Below, one piece after another: positions 39,117-47,835 of a stretch of 64,000 nucleotides of DNA. The notes under the pieces are model-generated. The model was not told where the DNA came from. It saw only the letters and a list, made by a program, of their open reading frames with translations, and ran no database searches. The translations under genes were made by a program, and so were the position numbers. The stretch covers positions 2,170,001 through 2,234,000 of the forward strand of contig NZ_CAJHAF010000001.1 of the NCBI RefSeq assembly GCF_904846315.1. Direction: 5' to 3'. Numbering within the stretch: the first letter of the stretch is position 1; each line of letters begins with the position of its first letter. The DNA is from Psychrobacter jeotgali (lineage in GTDB: Bacteria > Pseudomonadota > Gammaproteobacteria > Pseudomonadales > Moraxellaceae).

Positions 39117-39212
39117 AATTTTTAAACACTCAGGTGTAGTTTTACACGTTGAGGTGTAATTTTTAAACATTCAGGTGTAATTTTACACGTTGAGGTGTAA
39201 TTTTAGACATTC
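39117..39212. repeat. 41-bp tandem repeat upstream of hsdR
   Basis: Two copies (39117-39157 and 39158-39198), three or so mismatches, and a third partial copy of about 14 bp. Each holds AGGTGTA(A/G)TTTTACACG, a GTGTAA-TTTTACAC dyad, plus GAGGTGT. It lies in the 160-bp gap between the Schlafen-type gene and hsdR, so it may be an operator or attenuator for hsdR. Confidence 0.85.
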
Positions 39213-39261
39213 TTGATAACGCACCATCTAGCCACATTGATAACAATAAAAAGGATCTGAC

Positions 39262-42200
39262 ATGGCAAACCAACCGACTACATTTAGCGAACGTGAGCTT
39301 GAAGACCATATCGTTGGTAGCATGGTCAGCATGGGCTATATCCAAGGCGACTATAACGACTTTGATAAGCAGTTCGCTATTGATAAGGTATTGTTTTGGC
39401 AGTTCTTACAAGACACTCAGCAAAAAGAGCTGGATAAACTTATCAAATTTAACCCACATGATTGGCAAGATAAAATCCTGCATAGGCTCGACCGCGTCAT
39501 CAAAAACAACGGCGTACTTCATGTCCTCAAGAACGGCTTACAAGTAGATGATGCCTCGCTCAACCTGCTATACCCTGCTCCTCTCGCTAGCAGTAGCCAA
39601 AAGGTAAAAGACAACTATACAAAGAATCTGTTTAGCATCACCCGCCAAGTGTATTACTCTACTAGTGAGCCCCTAAAGTCTATCGACCTCGTCTTATTTA
39701 TCAACGGCTTAGCCATTGCCACATTTGAGTTAAAAAGCACCCACAAGAGCCAAACGGCGAGGTTTAACGCTCTTAAACAATATCAACAAGACCGTGACCC
39801 CAAAGAGCCTTTGTTTAACTTTGCGCGTGCTGCCGTGCATTTTGCCTTAGACAATCAAGAAGCCTTTATGACCACGCGCTTAGCTGGGGCAAAGACGTTC
39901 TTTTTGCCGTTTAATAAAGGCTGTAACGGTGGTAGCGGCAACCCGCCCAATCCTGATGGCTTTAAGACCGCTTACTTATGGGAAGAGGTGTTGGCGCAAG
40001 ATAGCTTAATTAATTTACTTAGCCACTTTGTACGCTTAGGCTGCGACGACCCTGACATCAAAAACCCTAAGCTACATGACAAGACGCTATACTTCCCGCG
40101 CTATCATCAAATGAACGTAGTCAGACGCTTAATGGCTGACGTACAAGAGTATGGCGTCGGCAAGCGTTACCTTATCCAGCATTCAGCAGGCTCAGGCAAG
40201 TCTAACTCCATAACATGGCTGGCCTATCAGCTTATCGAAGCCTATCCCAATCCAAGCGATAATACAGCTATCAATGCGGCAGAAATTGAGAAACCGCTCT
40301 ATGATTCCGTTATCGTAGTCACTGACCGCCGATTACTCGACAAACAAATTCGAGATAACATCAATCAGTTTAGTGAAGTCAAAGGCATTATCGCTCATGC
40401 TGAGCGCTCTCGTGACCTGCGTGATGCGCTTGAGTCCGGTAAGAAAATTATTATCACTACCATTTTTAAATTTCCGTTCATATTGGATGAGATTAGCGAA
40501 ATGGCAGACAAGAAGTTTGCCATTCTTATTGATGAGGCGCATAGCTCACAAGGCGGTTCAGTCAGCGATGATATGAACAAAGCGCTTGGGGTTAAAGATG
40601 ACAGTGCTAATGAAACTGACAATGCGAGTGAGGATGTAGACGTAGAAGATAATCAAGATAAGATTATCAAAGCCATTGAAGCTAGAAAAATGCAAGGTCA
40701 TGTTAGCTACTTTGGCTTTACTGCCACGCCAAAAGACAGCACGCTTGAGAAATTCGGTATCAAACAAACTGATGGTAGCTTTGAGCCGTTTGATATTTAC
40801 TCAATGAAGCAAGCTATTCAAGAAGGCTTTATCCTTGACGTGCTTAGCAACTATACGACGTTCAAATCGTACTATCAGATTCAAAAGACCGCCGAAGATG
40901 ACCCCAAGTTTGATACCAACAAAGCACAAAAGGCGCTAAAAGCATACGTTGAACATACCGAGCAAACTATCAATACTAAAGCTGAAATCATGCTCGACCA
41001 CTTTATGGACAACGTATACGGCAAAAACCGTTTGAATGGTCATGCCAAAGGTATGGTCGTTACCCAAAATATCCCAATGGCGATTCGCTACTACAAGGCA
41101 CTAACCAAACATCTCAAAGATAAAGGCAACCCTTTCAAAATACTCATCGCCTTCTCTGGCGAGAAAAAAGTGGACGGTATTGAGTACACTGAGCCGTCAA
41201 TGAACGGCTTTGAGGAATCCAAAACCAAAGACAAGTTTGACACCGATGAGTACCGCTTATTAGTGGTGGCGAATAAATATCTAACAGGGTTTGACCAGCC
41301 GAAGCTTACCGCTATGTACGTGGACAAAAAGCTTAAGGGCGTCCAAGCGGTGCAAACGCTATCTCGGCTTAACCGCTCAGCACCTAAGTATGGCAAAAAA
41401 ACCGAAGACTTATTCGTGCTCGATTTTTATAACAGTACCTCAGATATCAAAGTGGCATTTGACAGGTACTATACCGCTACGACGTTATCCGAAGCGACTG
41501 ATATCAATGTCTTACATGAAATTAAAGATAATTTAGATAGCAAAGGCGTATACGAGCTACACGAGGTCAAAGACTATGCCGACCTATTCTTTGATAACGA
41601 GCCTATGGAAGTACTTGACTCAAAGATAGACGTGTTTGCCCATCGCTTTAACCACGAGCTTGGGTTATCAGATGAGACCAAGATTGAGTTTAAGATGCAA
41701 GCGAAACAGTTTGTTAAGCTTTATGGGAGAGTCGCCGCTATCATCCCATTCAATATGGTTGATTGGGAACGCCTATATTGGGTGCTAAAGCCATTGATAC
41801 CTAAGCTGAACGTCCAAACTACTGAGGACGAAGCATTAGATGAGCTACTCGAATCAGTCAATCTAAATACCTATGCGATTGAACGTACGGCATTAGGGCA
41901 GAAAATAACCCTCAAAGATGAGGGTGGTAAGCTCACGCCTTCTAACAGTAACCCTATAGGGGTTTATGACCCTGAGTCCAAAAAAGAGCTATTAGATAAA
42001 ATAGTCGAAGACTTCAATCAGCGCTGGTTTGAGAACTGGCACGCGACGCCGGAGGAACAGCGCTTTAAACTAATCAACCTAGTTAAGCGTATCCAAGAGC
42101 ACAAAGACTTTGAGTATAAGTATAATACTCTTCAAGATGAGCAAGCGCGCAAGATGGAGTTCGCTAACATCGTTAAAGAAATCATTGTTTCAGACCGACG

Positions 42201-42315
42201 CAAAGAAGTGGACTTTTATAAGAAATTTGTAGGCGATGAAAATTTTCAAATGGCGTTTATGCATAGCTTGCGGCAGCTGGTGGATAGAGAGTCTGACGGT
42301 AGAGATAGCATATGA
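39262..42315 (+). CDS. hsdR: Type I restriction enzyme subunit R
   Basis: ATP-dependent translocase and nuclease. The PD-(D/E)xK nuclease is N-terminal (IATFELKSTHKSQT, ~155), Walker A is HSAGSGKSNSITWLA (~306), DEAH box is LIDEAHSSQGG (~420), motif III is FGFTATPKDS and motif VI QTLSRLNRSAP. 1017 residues, intact. AAAAAGGATCTGAC gives the ribosome binding site. It closes the R-M operon. Confidence 0.96.
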   Translation: MANQPTTFSERELEDHIVGSMVSMGYIQGDYNDFDKQFAIDKVLFWQFLQDTQQKELDKLIKFNPHDWQDKILHRLDRVIKNNGVLHVLKNGLQVDDASLNLLYPAPLASSSQKVKDNYTKNLFSITRQVYYSTSEPLKSIDLVLFINGLAIATFELKSTHKSQTARFNALKQYQQDRDPKEPLFNFARAAVHFALDNQEAFMTTRLAGAKTFFLPFNKGCNGGSGNPPNPDGFKTAYLWEEVLAQDSLINLLSHFVRLGCDDPDIKNPKLHDKTLYFPRYHQMNVVRRLMADVQEYGVGKRYLIQHSAGSGKSNSITWLAYQLIEAYPNPSDNTAINAAEIEKPLYDSVIVVTDRRLLDKQIRDNINQFSEVKGIIAHAERSRDLRDALESGKKIIITTIFKFPFILDEISEMADKKFAILIDEAHSSQGGSVSDDMNKALGVKDDSANETDNASEDVDVEDNQDKIIKAIEARKMQGHVSYFGFTATPKDSTLEKFGIKQTDGSFEPFDIYSMKQAIQEGFILDVLSNYTTFKSYYQIQKTAEDDPKFDTNKAQKALKAYVEHTEQTINTKAEIMLDHFMDNVYGKNRLNGHAKGMVVTQNIPMAIRYYKALTKHLKDKGNPFKILIAFSGEKKVDGIEYTEPSMNGFEESKTKDKFDTDEYRLLVVANKYLTGFDQPKLTAMYVDKKLKGVQAVQTLSRLNRSAPKYGKKTEDLFVLDFYNSTSDIKVAFDRYYTATTLSEATDINVLHEIKDNLDSKGVYELHEVKDYADLFFDNEPMEVLDSKIDVFAHRFNHELGLSDETKIEFKMQAKQFVKLYGRVAAIIPFNMVDWERLYWVLKPLIPKLNVQTTEDEALDELLESVNLNTYAIERTALGQKITLKDEGGKLTPSNSNPIGVYDPESKKELLDKIVEDFNQRWFENWHATPEEQRFKLINLVKRIQEHKDFEYKYNTLQDEQARKMEFANIVKEIIVSDRRKEVDFYKKFVGDENFQMAFMHSLRQLVDRESDGRDSI

Positions 42316-42396
42316 TAATAAGAAGCTATATCAAAACCTGCATTGAAGACGCTTAATGAATATAATATATAAAATGATTATAAACGGAGTACTGAT

Positions 42397-42978
42397 ATGC
42401 AGTTTAAACTTATTTCAGCCTTTATAATCTTTATAGGCTCTTATTTACCATTAGCATTAATTCTCGCTGTGCAGGATATACCAATAACATGGTGGCAAAG
42501 CCCTTTTTGTAATATCTCTAATTTTTCGTCCTGTAGTTTTATTCCTTTTATGAATCCAGTACTATCCATATTATTTATAGGTATTACAGTTGTTGCAGTA
42601 CTATTATCTAATAAACTACTTAACGAAACACCCATGCCTTTTGAAGCTCGAGTCGACTCATCAAAACCGATTCCTAATGACATAATCAATTACGTCTTCC
42701 CTTATGTCGTTGCATTTATGGGCTTAAGTTATAACACTCCTGATAAGCTTCTTGGGTTTTTAGTTTTCATACTCTGGATGTTTGCTATAACTTATAAATC
42801 AGGACAGATAATAATGAATCCACTTCTCTTAATGTTTGGATGGAAACTATACGAAGCAAAGATAAATATAAATAATCATGTAAAAGAAGTTAGGGTTCTA
42901 AAAAAAGGTGATCTACCAGAAGGTGATTATGCAGTACAAACTATTCAAAACTTCTATATTGCAAAGGATAAAGAATGA
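42397..42978 (+). CDS. kwaA: Kiwa anti-phage protein KwaA (membrane component)
   Basis: 193 residues with four membrane segments (about 4-25, 51-70, 93-110, 117-145) and a cytoplasmic C-terminal tail (EVRVLKKGDLPEGDYAVQTI). Its stop overlaps the start of the DUF4868 gene by four bases (ATGA). The combination of a four-helix membrane protein with a DUF4868 partner defines Kiwa, in which KwaA senses phage-related membrane events. The name rests more on the partner than on recognisable KwaA motifs. Confidence 0.8.
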   Translation: MQFKLISAFIIFIGSYLPLALILAVQDIPITWWQSPFCNISNFSSCSFIPFMNPVLSILFIGITVVAVLLSNKLLNETPMPFEARVDSSKPIPNDIINYVFPYVVAFMGLSYNTPDKLLGFLVFILWMFAITYKSGQIIMNPLLLMFGWKLYEAKININNHVKEVRVLKKGDLPEGDYAVQTIQNFYIAKDKE

Positions 42979-43275
42979 CTAGCGATTTTCAGGCTCTGAA
43001 AGATTTTAATTTTAATAAATCCACAGTCTATTTATGGGTATACAAGAATAGTGAGAGAGACATAAGGTTTCGAACGCATTACGTTCAAACGGATAGAGAG
43101 CTTAACGATGATTTTAAAAGTATTGCTAACACTGAACTCAATAGAATTACTGAACAAAGTCCATATAGCCCTATTACACAAGTTAACGAAAGTGGTTGTT
43201 TAGCACTTACTTGTAACGATACCGACTTTGATCTGCTTAAAACACAAGTAAACCGCTTGGAGACTGAAAACAGAG

Positions 43276-44471
43276 GGTAATCCCCCCAATAAATAAGAAC
43301 ACTTACAAATAGAGATTAACTGCTAAAATACACCAGCAGGAGAATCCTATGAAAAAGACACGCTTTAGCGACAACCAAATCGTCAACATCCTAAAACAAG
43401 CCGAACAAGGCGTCCCTATTACCGAGCTATGCCGTGAGCATAACATCAGCCAAAGCACCTTCTACAACTGGCGATCTAAATATGGTGGTATGGACGCCAC
43501 ACTTATCAGCCGTCTTAAAGAGCTTGAAGTTGAAAATGCCCGCTTAAAGAAGATGTACGCTGATGAATGTCTTAAATCCGACATCCTACAGGATGCTATG
43601 TCAAAAGTGGTAGCGCCCCAAGGGCGCAAAGCGTTGGTTTGTCACTACATTGAAGATCGTAGCATTAGCATACGCCGTGCTTGCCGTATCTTTAACATCA
43701 GCGTCACCTGTTATTATCACAAGTCGGTGGTAACAGATGAGAACCAGCAAATAGCGGACTTACTTATCAAACTGACTGATGAGAACAAGAACTGGGGCTT
43801 TGGCTTGTGCTTTTAACCTTGCGTAATGTGCTAGGACTGCCGTACAACCATAAGCGGGTATATCGCATCTACTGCGAGCTTGAACTCAACCTTAGAATCA
43901 AGCCTAAGCGTCGCATTAAACGTGCTAAACCAATACCATTAGCAGTACCTGATAGGATTAACCAAAGCTGGAGCATGGACTTTATGCACGACAGCTTAAC
44001 TGATGGCCGCGGCTTTAGACTGTTCAATGTCATTGATGATTACAACCGTGAGGCACTCACCGTTGAAGTTGACTTCTCGCTACCGGCCGGGAGGGTCATA
44101 CGCAGTCTTAATCAGCTTATTGAGTACCGAGGCAAACCTGTGCAGATAAGATGCGATAACGGCCCTGAATACATCAGCAATGCGCTCAAAGACTGGGCTG
44201 AGCAGCAAGGCATCATCTTAAGCTATATTGAACCTGGCAATCCACAGCAAAATGCGTATGTAGAGCGCTTTAACAGAACCATGAGATATGATTGGTTAAA
44301 TCAGGAGCTGTTTGATAATCTAGAGCAGGTACGCGCACAAGCAGAAAACTGGTTATACCATTATAATCATAAGCGCCCAAACATGGGCAATGGCGGTTTT
44401 ACACCGATACAGAAACTCAATCAGGCAGCTTAATTCTATTTATTAGGTGTCTTAAGTTTGGGAGGGTTACC
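43276..44471 (+). mobile_element. IS3-family insertion sequence in kwaB, 1196 bp
   Basis: Terminal inverted repeats GGTAATCCCCCCAA (left) and GGTAACCCTCCCAA (right, complement) differ at two positions. AGAG is duplicated at 43272-43275 and 44472-44475. OrfA/OrfB homologues fill the element. The exact 4-bp duplication and restored kwaB frame prove the insertion point. Confidence 0.93.
43349..44433 (+). pseudogene. IS3-family (IS407-like) transposase, frameshifted
   Basis: OrfA (MKKTRFSDNQIVNILKQAEQG, leucine-zipper MDATLISRLKELEVENARL) runs in frame into the OrfB N-terminus. The frame then stops at 43816 after NWGFGLCF; OrfB continues one frame over as [20 protein letters not shown]. One missing T in the run at 43811-43814 explains this. 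The DDE residues remain ([24 protein letters not shown]). Family members normally use programmed -1 shifting at an A6G run; here only TCAAAAG is left. Confidence 0.85.
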
Positions 44472-45296
44472 AGAGTAACATCAGTTGATCAATTAAAAGG
44501 AACTAAGGGATACGTAGTAAAATTCATTCATAATAATATTACTGTTTACGGTGTAAGACGTTCATCATCGTCGTTTCAAACTAAGTATAATAAATCTTTT
44601 ATTAACATGATGTTTTCCAATGGAGTATTATCAGGCATCGCAGACAATAGTTTTTCTATAAAAAAGGATTTTGACTTTTATGTCATTAATAATACGATTT
44701 TTATCGCAAATAAACGTGGTTTTGAAACAGCTATGCAGCATAAGGATGCATATGTTGATGCATTTATTCAATTAAAACAATCCTCCCCCTTTCTTTCCCT
44801 ATTTACTGATATTCAACCAATCGACGAATATGTAGGTACTAATTCTATGCAACTCAGAAGAATGACTGTTGTAGAAATGAAAGGGATTTATAATAACCCT
44901 AACTTTCTAACTAGTCTCCAAAATGTCAACAATACACGACAATGGGGAATAAACTTTGATGCTGCGTCTGGAAAAATAATTCCCTGTGCTAATACAATGC
45001 AAGTAATTTTACAAATACTTTTAGATCACCGTCTAATAAGTGAGGTTACAAGTAATATGTATGATGTTCCTGATGCAATACAGTTGTGATGAATGGGGTA
45101 AAACTTGATTTTACTAGGTTTATATTAATTATATAAAAACCGTTTATCCTAAACCCTCACGACACCCATCGTCGTCTACTATTTATTTACTCTTGAAATT
45201 TAAACCGCTATATCTCTACACTCAAAGGCGTAACCTATCACAAGTATGGACGTGATTGGATATGCCTTTTTTTGCCACCTACCTTACGAGTACGCC

Positions 45297-46607
45297 ATGT
45301 ATGCGCTCATCGACTGTAACAGCTTTTATGCCAACTGTGAGAAGCTCTTTCGCCCTGATTTAAAGGACAAAGCGGTGGTGGTACTGTCTAATAACGATGG
45401 CTGCGTAGTCGCTCGCTCACCTGAAGCAAAGCAGCTGGGTATTAAAATGGGCGTGCCCTACTTTCAGGTCAAAGAGTTCTGCGTACAAAACGACGTTACT
45501 GTCTTTAGCTCCAACTACACTCTTTATGCCGATATGTCACATAGGGTGATGACCACGCTTGAGACCCTCTGTCCTACCGTTGAAGTCTACTCTATTGATG
45601 AAGCTTTTTTATACCTCGCTGATTATCCGGTTGCTATGCACGACCTTAACGCTTATGGCAACAAGCTTAAATCTATCGTAGAGATGTATACGGGCATACC
45701 TGTCAGTGTCGGTATAGGCAGTACTAAGACGATGGCGAAGCTTGCCAATCATGCGGCTAAAAAATACCCGGCGACCAAAGGCGTCTGTGTATTAGACAAT
45801 TTAAGATGGATACGTCGTATTATGCAAATTACCGATGTCGGTGAGGTATGGGGTGTCGGTCGACGATATAAAGTCAGGCTTAACAACATGGGCATTCATA
45901 CCGTACACCAGTTAGCCATCTGCGAACCTGCTAAGATAAGACAGCACTTTGGCGTGGTATTAGAACGTACCTGCTTGGAATTAAATGGTCAACGCTGTAT
46001 CGGTATCGAAACCATCGAACCTAAGAAGCAAATCATTTCATCTCGTTCTTTCTCTAAGCGCATTACCTGCCTTCAAGAGCTGAGTGAATCCATCTGTAGC
46101 CATGTATCAAAGGCAGCCGGTAAACTACGTAAGCAAGACAGCTTGTGTGGTCATTTGGGTGTGTTCGCCAAGAGTAGTCCCTTTACGCCAAATGAGACGT
46201 ATACTGCAATCTCCGGTCAGTGTCACTTTATCACCCCTACGGCTGATACACGGGTGATGGTAGCCGCTGCTCGGCAAATACTTATACGAATATTTAAAGA
46301 AGACGTGCGCTATGCGAAGGCTGGCGTTATGCTGTTTGATATCATTCAGCATGATGAGATACAACCTGACTTATTTGCAGAAAAGGGTAGCGAGGATAAA
46401 AGTAGTGGTCATTGCACTAAGAAAAACACCAAGGTTATTGCTATTATGGATAAGCTCAATAAAAAATACGGACAAAATAATCATCAGCAAGCAGCAGTGT
46501 TTATCGCTAGTGAAGGCATTAAAGACAAGCAGTCGTGGCAGATGAGTCGTAACATGCTATCGCCCCGTTATACCACTGACATCAACCAAATACCCAAGGT
46601 GGACTAA
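45297..46607 (+). CDS. umuC: DNA polymerase V catalytic subunit UmuC
   Basis: Y-family polymerase. N-terminal MYALIDCNSFYANCEKLFRPDL, catalytic VYSIDEAFLYL, little finger and a DUF4113-like C-terminus (FIASEGIKDKQSWQMSRNMLSPRYTTD). 436 residues from ATG 45297. An in-frame upstream ATG at 45246 is less likely. It precedes umuD, the reverse of the usual order, and the stop codon abuts the umuD ATG. Confidence 0.92.
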   Translation: MYALIDCNSFYANCEKLFRPDLKDKAVVVLSNNDGCVVARSPEAKQLGIKMGVPYFQVKEFCVQNDVTVFSSNYTLYADMSHRVMTTLETLCPTVEVYSIDEAFLYLADYPVAMHDLNAYGNKLKSIVEMYTGIPVSVGIGSTKTMAKLANHAAKKYPATKGVCVLDNLRWIRRIMQITDVGEVWGVGRRYKVRLNNMGIHTVHQLAICEPAKIRQHFGVVLERTCLELNGQRCIGIETIEPKKQIISSRSFSKRITCLQELSESICSHVSKAAGKLRKQDSLCGHLGVFAKSSPFTPNETYTAISGQCHFITPTADTRVMVAAARQILIRIFKEDVRYAKAGVMLFDIIQHDEIQPDLFAEKGSEDKSSGHCTKKNTKVIAIMDKLNKKYGQNNHQQAAVFIASEGIKDKQSWQMSRNMLSPRYTTDINQIPKVD

Positions 46608-47033
46608 ATGACGGTCAAGGTAATCGGTAAGCTGACAGATGAAGGTGAGACGGTATTATTGTCCCTATATAGCGATAGAGTCAAAGCAGGCTTTCCGAGC
46701 CCTGCTACTGATTATGTGCAAAACCGTATTGACCTAAATACACTACTTATTCGCCATCCAGCAACTACCTACTTGGTTGAGGTCGAAGGTGATAGCATGA
46801 TTGATGTAGGTATTTTCCCAAAAGATATATTAGTTGTTGACCGCTCTTTGACCGCTTGCCATAAAGATATCGTGATTGCGCTAGTCGATGAAGGATTTAC
46901 AGCTAAGCAACTGATACTGGGTGAGAATATTATTTTACGTGCGCATAATAAGAACTATGCAGATATCGTAGTGAGAGGGTCTCTTGAGCTGTTCGGAGTG
47001 GTGGCTAGTAGTATTAGACGATTTAAGCAATAG
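46608..47033 (+). CDS. umuD: Error-prone repair protein UmuD (S24 peptidase)
   Basis: LexA-like self-cleaving protein. Cleavage site Ala27-Gly28 in VKAGFPSPATDYV, nucleophile Ser63 in EGDSMIDVGI, general base Lys100 in GFTAKQL, spacing as in E. coli (Ser60, Lys97). After RecA-stimulated cleavage, UmuD' joins UmuC. It starts on the base after the umuC stop, so translation is coupled. No DNA-binding domain, so it is UmuD and not a repressor. Confidence 0.93.
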   Translation: MTVKVIGKLTDEGETVLLSLYSDRVKAGFPSPATDYVQNRIDLNTLLIRHPATTYLVEVEGDSMIDVGIFPKDILVVDRSLTACHKDIVIALVDEGFTAKQLILGENIILRAHNKNYADIVVRGSLELFGVVASSIRRFKQ

Positions 47034-47176
47034 AGCAGAATGAAAATCAAAACTACTAAAAATAGTTTTTTGGTAATAATATATATTTGAATCAAGCTTA
47101 TCATATTTGAATATTTAGTTACAATTTAATGTAAAATGAATCCCATTATTTACCTTACATTCAATACTAAATATCT

Positions 47177-47196
47177 GTTGGTCTATTTGTTGGTCT
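47177..47196 (+). promoter_or_regulatory. Arm-type site pair near the right end
   Basis: GTTGGTCT at 47177 and again at 47189, 12 bp apart, matching the left pair at 19816/19828 in spacing and flanks (GTTGGTCTAT.TGTTGGT). Likely integrase binding sites. Confidence 0.6.
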
Positions 47197-47258
47197 AAAC
47201 CCCTAATTAATATATAAAAACACAATAAAATCAATCACTTAAATCTATAGTTAGACTT

Positions 47259-47273
47259 CCTCCTTCACCGCCA
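47259..47273 (+). repeat. attR core
   Basis: Exact copy of the tRNA-Ser 3' end CCTCCTTCACCGCCA. Beyond it the sequence (TTAATAAAAGCTTTCTAGC...CCTATCTTGTCCTA) resembles the sequence right of attL. Confidence 0.92.
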
Positions 47274-47363
47274 TTTATTTTCTGCTTAATAAAAGCTTTC
47301 TAGCTTTCCTATCTTGTCCTACCCTTCTCTAAATATCTCTGAAACCTTTTACCATAAAGCTGA

Positions 47364-47789
47364 TTATAAAGTTACTTCATCACGCTTAGGCGGGACAGAG
47401 TAAGTACCAACCACGTGTGCGACCCTATCATCGGATCCTTCTGAGTAGAGTGAAACCTCGCCGACGATTAGCGTGCGCCCTACTTTCATTAAGGTGCATT
47501 CAGCAATAATACGCGCCTTGGCGGATGGTTTACGCAAAAAATTAATAGTAAGACTGGTCGTCACGGTCAACGGTACAATGCCAATGGTGCCAAGTATCGC
47601 CACATAGATGGCCACATCAGCGACGCTCATCAATACAGGGCCGGACACCGTGCCACCAGGGCGCAGCTCGTCTATTCCGATATCATGCGATAAGGTCGAG
47701 CGATTATCACCTACGGCCTCAACCTTGTATTTGGCTTGCGGAAACTCTAATGCCATAAAGGCAACTATTTCTTCTTTGGTGGCAGACAT
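47364..47789 (-). CDS. PaaI-family thioesterase (hotdog fold)
   Basis: 141 residues with the hotdog signature GGTVSGPVLMSVADVAIYVAI and TTSLTINFLRKP followed by ARIIAECTLMKVGRTLIVGEV. The active-site Asp sits in ADVA (about residue 58). It hydrolyses acyl-CoA of unknown chain type. First chromosomal gene to the right of the island. Confidence 0.88.
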   Translation of the reverse strand: MSATKEEIVAFMALEFPQAKYKVEAVGDNRSTLSHDIGIDELRPGGTVSGPVLMSVADVAIYVAILGTIGIVPLTVTTSLTINFLRKPSAKARIIAECTLMKVGRTLIVGEVSLYSEGSDDRVAHVVGTYSVPPKRDEVTL

Positions 47790-47835
47790 ATATATCCCTT
47801 AATCGTCTAGCTAAAACCATTTAAAATAACGAGCA

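Larger units (their letters stand above)
42975..45089 (+). pseudogene. kwaB: Kiwa effector kwaB (DUF4868), interrupted by an IS3-family element
   Basis: The 5' part (42975-43275) encodes MTSDFQALKDFNFNKSTVYL to TENR; inside the IS it reads one Gly and stops at 43280. The 3' part resumes at 44476 with VTSVDQLKGTKGYVVKFIHN and ends at 45089. Joining after removing the IS and one AGAG copy gives a single 304-codon frame, close to the usual KwaB length. DUF4868-like features are SSFQTKYNKSFINMMFSNG, DFDFYVINNTIFIANKRGFE and MQVILQILLDHRLIS. The gene is therefore inactive here. Confidence 0.88.
19656..47273 (+). mobile_element. Genomic island integrated in tRNA-Ser(GGA), ~27.6 kb
   Basis: Bounded by the 15-bp tRNA-derived repeats, with a tyrosine integrase 282 bp inside the left end. 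The content is typical of a P4/ICE-like island: AlpA regulator, DUF932, YqaJ, YagK/YfjJ-like protein, type I restriction-modification, Kiwa, umuCD and two IS3 elements. No conjugation genes or capsid genes are present, so it is either mobilised by a helper or an eroded element. Confidence 0.93.

Noticed and set aside
39117..39212. CRISPR-like or small ORF on the minus strand at 39163-39345
   Set aside because: Only 2.3 copies, no spacers; the minus frame is a shadow of hsdR's start region.
43807..44433. Separate 208-aa transposase gene
   Set aside because: It is the continuation of OrfB after a one-base loss in the T-run; the sequence WGFGLCF-LTLRN is contiguous in relatives.
44607..45089. 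Independent 160-aa gene
   Set aside because: It is the 3' part of kwaB: the frame continues upstream to the IS end without stop and joins the 5' part exactly.
19580..47273. Complete prophage or conjugative element
   Set aside because: No capsid, tail, portal, terminase, relaxase or type IV secretion genes are visible in this interval.
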